From Deltaproteobacteria bacterium (GTDB lineage Bacteria > Desulfobacterota > Desulfomonilia > UBA1062), in NCBI GenBank assembly GCA_016934135.1, contig JAFGTK010000344.1, positions 1 to 10,465 on the forward strand: a DNA stretch of 10,465 nt. Direction: 5' to 3'. Positions within the stretch are counted from its first letter, which is position 1. Every line of letters starts with the position of its first letter. The translations under genes were made by a program, and so were the position numbers. The notes under the pieces are model-generated. The model had not been told where the DNA came from. It did no database searches and worked only from the letters and a program-made list of their open reading frames with translations. Positions 7,103 to 10,465 of the stretch are shown piece by piece.

Positions 7103-7948
7103 CTATATGGGCATTTCATATCTGGACAGTTCCTCAACTATTCTTTTCATATCCTCTTTGGAGGAAACATCGATAACAATCTTTCCTTTCCTTTTTCCCC
7201 AGGTACACACAACCTTTGTTGAGAATCTTTCTGAAAGAAGCGAAGACAGGTTCTCCATACTTTGATCCGGTTTACTGCGGGAAACCTTTCTGCCTTTCTT
7301 AGAGGCAAACTGCTCGACTTCACGAACGCTCATACCTTTAATAATGATTCTTTCCAAAAGTGCACATTTGGCCTGATCATTTTCCAGCATAAGTATGGCG
7401 CGGGCATGACCGGTAGTAATAACACCATTCCTGAGTGATTGTTTGATCTCTTCAGGGAGAGAGACTAAACGCAATGCATTTGTTATTGTCGATCTGTCTT
7501 TAACCACGGAATCGGCAATTTCCTGGTGGGTAAGGTTAAACTGATTCTTAAGCGTATAATAAGCTTCAGCCTCTTCCATGGGATTTAGATCTTCACGCTG
7601 AAGATTCTCAATCAGAGATATCTTAAAGGCCTCTTTATCCGATATCTCCTTAACAATGGAAGGTATCTTATCCAATCCGGCATTCTTACAGGCATGATAT
7701 CTCCGTTCTCCCGCAATGATTTCATACTTTGTGTTTATCTTTCGAACAATTATCGGAGAAATGAGCCCGTTTATTTTTATGGATTCGGTAAGTTCGGCTA
7801 TCTTATCATCGTCGAACAATTTTCTGGGTTGGATCGGATTCGGACAGATATCGTTGACAGATAGATCTATGATCTGTGTGCTATCATCTTGAAGACTACC
7901 AGCAAATAATGCATCTATGCCTCTTCCCAGTCTAGGTTTAGTTTTCAT
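7103..7948 (-). CDS. parB: Chromosome partitioning protein ParB (parS-binding CTPase)
   Basis: ParB binds parS, uses CTP to slide and spread as a clamp along nearby DNA, loads SMC and stimulates the ParA ATPase. From the chosen start it has 281 residues. The ParA-interacting N-terminus RLGRGIDALF (6-15) is followed by NPIQPRKLFD (37-46), the CTP-binding motif as GERRYHA (80-86), ENLQREDLNPMEEA (114-127), a helix-turn-helix of about 139-162 with QEIADSVVKDRSTITNALRL, GHARAIL (180-186), a short basic linker near 218-228 and a C-terminal dimerisation domain. His85 replaces the usual Arg in GERRxRA. The start at 7948 has GGAGGG five bases upstream and overlaps the parA end by 11 bases, which implies coupled translation. 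A longer frame reaching 8041 was rejected because its added residues lie inside parA and are not ParB-like. Confidence 0.96.
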   Translation of the reverse strand: MKTKPRLGRGIDALFAGSLQDDSTQIIDLSVNDICPNPIQPRKLFDDDKIAELTESIKINGLISPIIVRKINTKYEIIAGERRYHACKNAGLDKIPSIVKEISDKEAFKISLIENLQREDLNPMEEAEAYYTLKNQFNLTHQEIADSVVKDRSTITNALRLVSLPEEIKQSLRNGVITTGHARAILMLENDQAKCALLERIIIKGMSVREVEQFASKKGRKVSRSKPDQSMENLSSLLSERFSTKVVCTWGKRKGKIVIDVSSKEDMKRIVEELSRYEMPI

Positions 7949-8720
7949 GGGCACCCTCCATATCAAGAATCTCTCTTGCCAGCATAAGGTAGTGCTGTGC
8001 CCCCTTGGATGAAATATCGTATAAGCAGATTGGGAGACCAAAACTGGGAGCTTCGCACAGTCGAATATTTCTGGGAATAATGGTGGTAAATACCTTTGAG
8101 TTGAAATGAGCCTTCATATTTTCGGCAATATCATGACTCAGCCGGGTACGGGAATCAAACATAGTCAAGAGAAAACCCTCGATGGAAAGTGATGGATTCA
8201 ACCTTTTCTTCACGAGCTTGAAGGTATTCAGGAGACTCTTTAGGCCCTCGAGTGCATAATATTCACACTGTACCGGTATAAGCAGAGAATGGGATGCAGT
8301 AAGGGCGTTCAGCGTAAGCAGGCCGAGTGATGGCGGACAGTCAATAATAATAAATTCAAACTCAGTTGAGAGATCAGAGATCATATTTGATATGATATGT
8401 TCCCTCTCAGGCTCACCCATCAATTCAACTTCAATACCTACAAGGTCGGTATGACTGGGTACAATAGATAACTTATTCATTTTAGTATTGATAAGAACAT
8501 CATCAACAGATGCCTGATCAATCATTACATGGTAAATGTGCGCGTCGAGTTCATCGGGATTAATACCAAGGCCGGTAGTAGCATTGGCCTGTGGGTCAAG
8601 ATCTATTATTAGGGTATGCTTACCCAGGACAGCCAGGGATGAACCAAGATTAACCGCTGTCGTGGTCTTGCCCACCCCCCCTTTTTGATTGGAAACACTG
8701 ATTATTTTAGGACACACCAT
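7938..8720 (-). CDS. parA: Chromosome partitioning ATPase ParA (Soj family)
   Basis: ParA is a deviant-Walker ATPase that forms a nucleoid-bound gradient pulling ParB-parS complexes apart. The 260-residue protein has the P-loop KGGVGKTT (13-20) with the signature first lysine, DLDPQANATTG (40-50), the Walker B-like IIIDCPP (124-130), TMFDSRTRLS (187-195) and IPRNIRLCEAPSFGLP (216-230), all typical of chromosomal Soj proteins. The short N-terminus before the P-loop, with no helix-turn-helix, excludes the larger plasmid type Ia ParA. The ATG at 8720 has GAGG only three bases upstream. The next codon is GTG and would have better spacing, so the real start may be one codon later. It overlaps parB by 11 bases and lies directly downstream of a parS site. 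Confidence 0.97.
   Translation of the reverse strand: MVCPKIISVSNQKGGVGKTTTAVNLGSSLAVLGKHTLIIDLDPQANATTGLGINPDELDAHIYHVMIDQASVDDVLINTKMNKLSIVPSHTDLVGIEVELMGEPEREHIISNMISDLSTEFEFIIIDCPPSLGLLTLNALTASHSLLIPVQCEYYALEGLKSLLNTFKLVKKRLNPSLSIEGFLLTMFDSRTRLSHDIAENMKAHFNSKVFTTIIPRNIRLCEAPSFGLPICLYDISSKGAQHYLMLAREILDMEGAHEN
7954..7959 (-). promoter_or_regulatory. Ribosome binding site that fixes the parB start
   Basis: GGAGGG on the minus strand, inside the last codons of parA, lies five bases before the ATG at 7948-7946. It supports the 281-residue ParB, whose conserved LGRGIDALF begins seven residues in, over the in-frame ATG at 8041. Confidence 0.75.
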
Positions 8721-8758
8721 GATCCTCTAACATAAAATATTCGAAATAGAAATAAAAA

Positions 8759-8774
8759 AGTTTCACGTGAAACA
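8759..8774. promoter_or_regulatory. parS centromere-like ParB binding site
   Basis: AGTTTCACGTGAAACA matches the widely conserved bacterial parS consensus TGTTTCACGTGAAACA at 15 of 16 positions, with only the first base differing. The inner 14 bases are a perfect palindrome. It is 38 bases upstream of the parA start, in the predicted leader. This position allows both origin segregation and ParB-dependent repression of parAB. I found no second copy in the window. Confidence 0.93.
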
Positions 8775-8787
8775 ATTATGATAACAC

Positions 8788-8816
8788 ATTAAAATAATTT
8801 ATATTTTAACCCTCAA
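8788..8816 (-). promoter_or_regulatory. Candidate parAB promoter
   Basis: On the minus strand, TTGAGG (8816-8811) and TTTAAT (8793-8788) are separated by 17 bases. Each is a fair match to a sigma-70 -35 or -10 element. The predicted start would lie just upstream of parS, which would then be transcribed. Other weak pairs exist in this AT-rich leader, so the exact promoter is uncertain. Confidence 0.35.
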
Positions 8817-8839
8817 CAACAGCTAAAAAACCCTGTTTT

Positions 8840-9355
8840 TCAGTGAGGAAAGTACCTGATAAGTATGATAATTGCAAGCAGGATAACAGTAATCCACGCC
8901 CCGGTAATATCGCTCTTGCGGACAACTACATTATCCCTTAAAAAAGATATGGAAGATCCGTGTTTTTCCTGAGCCGTGATATTCATCAGGTCATCTATAA
9001 TACTGGGGAAATCATCGAAGCTGTTCGGAATGAGATGGTTCTTCTTGCTGCTGGATATGGTTATGAACTGCCTGGTTCCCATAATCATTCCGTCTATCTG
9101 TGATATTTCTTCAACCGGTATATGTTTTGAGCCAAGGATACCTGAGATGCTAACCTTGGAATCCGTTATTCTGATTTTTCTTAAAATATTATTAATGGTT
9201 AAGAGATAAAAAAGGATCATGAGCGACAGCGCCATTATGAGCATCTTTATTTCCAGCCCTCGCATCATTACATCCGTAAATATGGGAATGGATATGAGTG
9301 TAGCTATGATCATCGGAGTCTTTAATGATTTTTTTATCTTGTATATGTTATTCAT
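8840..9355 (-). CDS. Unrecognised small membrane protein with possible PH-like domain
   Basis: I do not recognise this 171-residue protein by name. It has a basic N-terminus (KIKKSLK), hydrophobic helices at about 13-29 and 36-54, and a soluble region of about 57-148. A third hydrophobic helix at about 152-167 is followed by the short tail RYFPH. The soluble part starts with RKIRITDSKVSISGILGSKHIPVEEISQID. The alternation of strands, ISGILGSKHIPVEEI and an ISSSKKNHLIPNSFDDFPSIIDDL-like final strand plus helix resembles bacterial PH-like domains of small membrane proteins, but this is inferred from pattern. No catalytic residues are visible. The ATG at 9355 lacks a clear Shine-Dalgarno sequence, so the start is less secure. 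It sits upstream of parAB on the same strand and divergent from suhB. A functional link to segregation is unproven. Confidence 0.7.
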   Translation of the reverse strand: MNNIYKIKKSLKTPMIIATLISIPIFTDVMMRGLEIKMLIMALSLMILFYLLTINNILRKIRITDSKVSISGILGSKHIPVEEISQIDGMIMGTRQFITISSSKKNHLIPNSFDDFPSIIDDLMNITAQEKHGSSISFLRDNVVVRKSDITGAWITVILLAIIILIRYFPH

Positions 9356-9399
9356 GTTTACTATGTTACATAAAACCTTATGTCATTGCAAGGGTCTCT
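9356..9399. promoter_or_regulatory. Divergent promoter region with palindrome
   Basis: This 44-base gap separates two divergent genes. It holds the perfect odd palindrome TATGTTACATA at 9362-9372, which could overlap a -10 element in either direction. On plus, TTGTAT (9339-9344) lies 17 bases before TATGTT. On minus, TTGCAA lies 17 bases before TAACAT. Both pairs are weak matches. The palindrome may be an operator shared by both genes. Confidence 0.35.
9390..9394 (+). promoter_or_regulatory. Ribosome binding site that fixes the suhB start
   Basis: AAGGG lies five bases before the ATG at 9400. The in-frame ATG at 9325 lies inside the divergent membrane-protein gene and would add a cysteine-rich N-terminus unlike this family. 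Confidence 0.6.
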
Positions 9400-10152
9400 A
9401 TGATAGAGTTTGCTGTTCAGACTGGAAGGAAAGCAGGGCTGTTTATACATGAGAATTTCGGCCTTGATCTTAAGGTTGAGCACAAGGGAAGAATAGATCT
9501 CGTTACCCGTGTAGATATGCAGGCGCAACAGATAATCATTCAGGAGATTGAGAAGCACTTTCCAGACCATGGTATTGTTGCAGAGGAGGGGATCAGAAAG
9601 GAAAAGGAATCTCCTTTTGTCTGGTTTGTTGATCCTTTGGACGGTACTGTAAATTATGTCCACGGGATCCCTATATTTTGTGTGTCACTTGCGCTGTATA
9701 AGCGGGATGAACCATATCTGGGGGTTTGTTACAATCCCATTTCAGGCGAGCTATTTTGGGCTCAGGCCGGTAAGGGCGCTTATCTGGAAAACAAGGCTGT
9801 AGGTGTTTCCCACACCGATAAACTCGTGGATGCACTCATTGTAACCGGTTTTCCCTATTCCAGCGACGATATGCAGAGCCTGATCGGCAGATTTTCCAGG
9901 ATCTTACAAGAGGTTCAGGGGATCAGGCGCCTTGGGTCGGCTGCGCTTGATCTATGCTATGTAGCATGCGGAAGATTCGACGGTTTTTGGGAGTCAGGGT
10001 TGCAATCATGGGATACAGCAGCAGGTGCAGTGATTGTTCAGGAAGCAGGGGGCAGGGTTTCTTCTTTTAGCGGATCGGTCTTTTCTCCATTGAGAGGGGA
10101 AATCGTGGCAAGCAATTCCCTTATCCATGAAAAACTTATAGGGCTTATGTGA
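9400..10152 (+). CDS. suhB: Inositol monophosphatase family protein (SuhB-like)
   Basis: This is a Mg2+-dependent, Li+-sensitive-type sugar phosphatase of the inositol monophosphatase family. From the chosen start it has 250 residues, close to the family norm of 250-270. Visible motifs are KGRIDLVTRVD (29-39), the metal-ligand glutamates in VAEEG (60-64), DPLDGTVNYVHGIP (78-91) with metal-binding Asp78 and Asp81, GSAALDLCYVACGRFDGFWE (179-198) and WDTAAGAVIVQEAGG (204-218) with the active-site Asp205. The set is complete, so activity is expected. The substrate may be inositol-1-phosphate, NADP, fructose-1,6-bisphosphate or another phosphate ester and cannot be told from sequence. In enterobacteria SuhB also acts in rRNA antitermination, which is not shown here. 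tatD follows after one base, indicating an operon. Confidence 0.93.
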   Translation: MIEFAVQTGRKAGLFIHENFGLDLKVEHKGRIDLVTRVDMQAQQIIIQEIEKHFPDHGIVAEEGIRKEKESPFVWFVDPLDGTVNYVHGIPIFCVSLALYKRDEPYLGVCYNPISGELFWAQAGKGAYLENKAVGVSHTDKLVDALIVTGFPYSSDDMQSLIGRFSRILQEVQGIRRLGSAALDLCYVACGRFDGFWESGLQSWDTAAGAVIVQEAGGRVSSFSGSVFSPLRGEIVASNSLIHEKLIGLM

Positions 10153-10153
10153 T

Positions 10154-10465
10154 ATGTACATAACCGATTCACATAACCATCTCCATTTCAGAGAGTATAG
10201 GGACGATTTCACCGATGTGATAAACAGATCGATCGCCTCCGATGTACGTACCATGCTGCTTGTGGGGATTGATCCTGAGGATTCTCTCAAGGCACAACAG
10301 GCCGCACAGAACTTTGATGGTCTTTATTCCAGTATAGGCATACATCCTCAGATGGCACGGTCATATGACTATAAAGACGTTAAAGCCCTTGCCAGCCTGG
10401 CTCTGAGTAAAAAGGTGATCGCTGTCGGGGAAACCGGGTTCGATCTGTTTCGTAATCCGGAATCG
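10154..10465 (+). CDS. tatD: TatD-family metal-dependent hydrolase/DNase (5' part, runs off the window)
   Basis: The 104 codons present begin MYITDSHNHLHF, the metal-binding H-x-H of the TatD amidohydrolase fold (His7 and His9). They continue with LVGIDPEDSLKAQQAA, SSIGIHPQMA and VIAVGETGFDLF. The last carries the conserved metal-ligand glutamate, as in the family motif AIGEIGLD. TatD-family enzymes have 3' to 5' exonuclease or other phosphodiesterase activity and often sit with translation and DNA-maintenance genes. Gln replaces the frequent second His in GIHPH. The ATG follows the suhB stop by one base, with AGGG ten bases upstream inside suhB, so the two are probably translationally coupled. 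The C-terminal half, with the remaining metal ligands, is outside the window. Confidence 0.88.
   Translation, partial: MYITDSHNHLHFREYRDDFTDVINRSIASDVRTMLLVGIDPEDSLKAQQAAQNFDGLYSSIGIHPQMARSYDYKDVKALASLALSKKVIAVGETGFDLFRNPES

Noticed and set aside
7949..8041. Upstream extension of parB to the ATG at 8041
   Set aside because: The added 31 residues lie inside parA and are not ParB-like. The ATG at 7948 has a strong GGAGGG.
8826..8840. AAAAAC/GTTTTT hairpin at the end of the membrane-protein gene
   Set aside because: The six-base stem is nearly all A-T with a three-base loop, so it is too weak to call a terminator. Transcription may continue into parA.
9325..9399. Upstream extension of suhB to the ATG at 9325
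   Set aside because: It runs into the divergent membrane-protein gene and gives a hydrophobic cysteine-rich start not seen in inositol monophosphatases.
1..10465. CRISPR array, tRNA, rRNA, insertion sequence or prophage genes
   Set aside because: No spaced direct repeats, tRNA-like cloverleaf, transposase or terminal inverted repeats were seen. All long frames are explained by housekeeping genes.

Overview
This is a bacterial chromosomal segment that looks replication-origin-proximal. Going leftward on the minus strand it carries parA, parB, dnaN, gyrB and gyrA, with a near-perfect parS site in the parA leader. At the left end, on the plus strand and convergent with gyrA, lie the last codons of a probable purL and a complete long-form purQ. 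At the right end, on the plus strand, an inositol-monophosphatase-family gene (suhB-like) is followed after one base by the start of a tatD-family gene that leaves the window. Between the minus-strand parA and the plus-strand suhB is a small minus-strand gene for an unrecognised three-helix membrane protein with a possible PH-like core.

The organism is probably a Gram-negative-type bacterium. GyrB (788 aa) is long enough to carry the C-terminal insertion known from proteobacterial GyrB. PurQ is the roughly 270-residue variety. A Desulfobacterota (deltaproteobacterial) relative is my best guess, but taxonomy cannot be fixed from the sequence alone.

Layout: 1-91 purL tail; 93-905 purQ, with a 13-bp hairpin terminator folded over its own stop codon; 906-970 convergent gap; 971-3397 gyrA; 3422-5788 gyrB; 5812-6936 dnaN; 6937-7102 AT-rich gap with a promoter candidate, a long inverted repeat and part of a cluster of GATATG hexamers; 7103-7948 parB, overlapping parA by 11 bases; 7938-8720 parA; 8721-8839 parA leader with parS; 8840-9355 membrane protein; 9356-9399 divergent promoter region; 9400-10152 suhB-like; 10154 to the end tatD-like.

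How the genes work together: ParA, ParB and parS segregate the newly copied origin region. DnaN is the sliding clamp of the replicative polymerase. GyrB and GyrA form DNA gyrase, which removes the positive supercoils made by replication. What is missing is also informative: dnaA, recF, rsmG and mnmG, the usual neighbours of these genes, are not here. I see no tRNA, rRNA, CRISPR array, insertion sequence or clear sign of horizontal transfer. The genes are conserved housekeeping genes. The most interesting parts are the intergenic elements and the unusual gene order.
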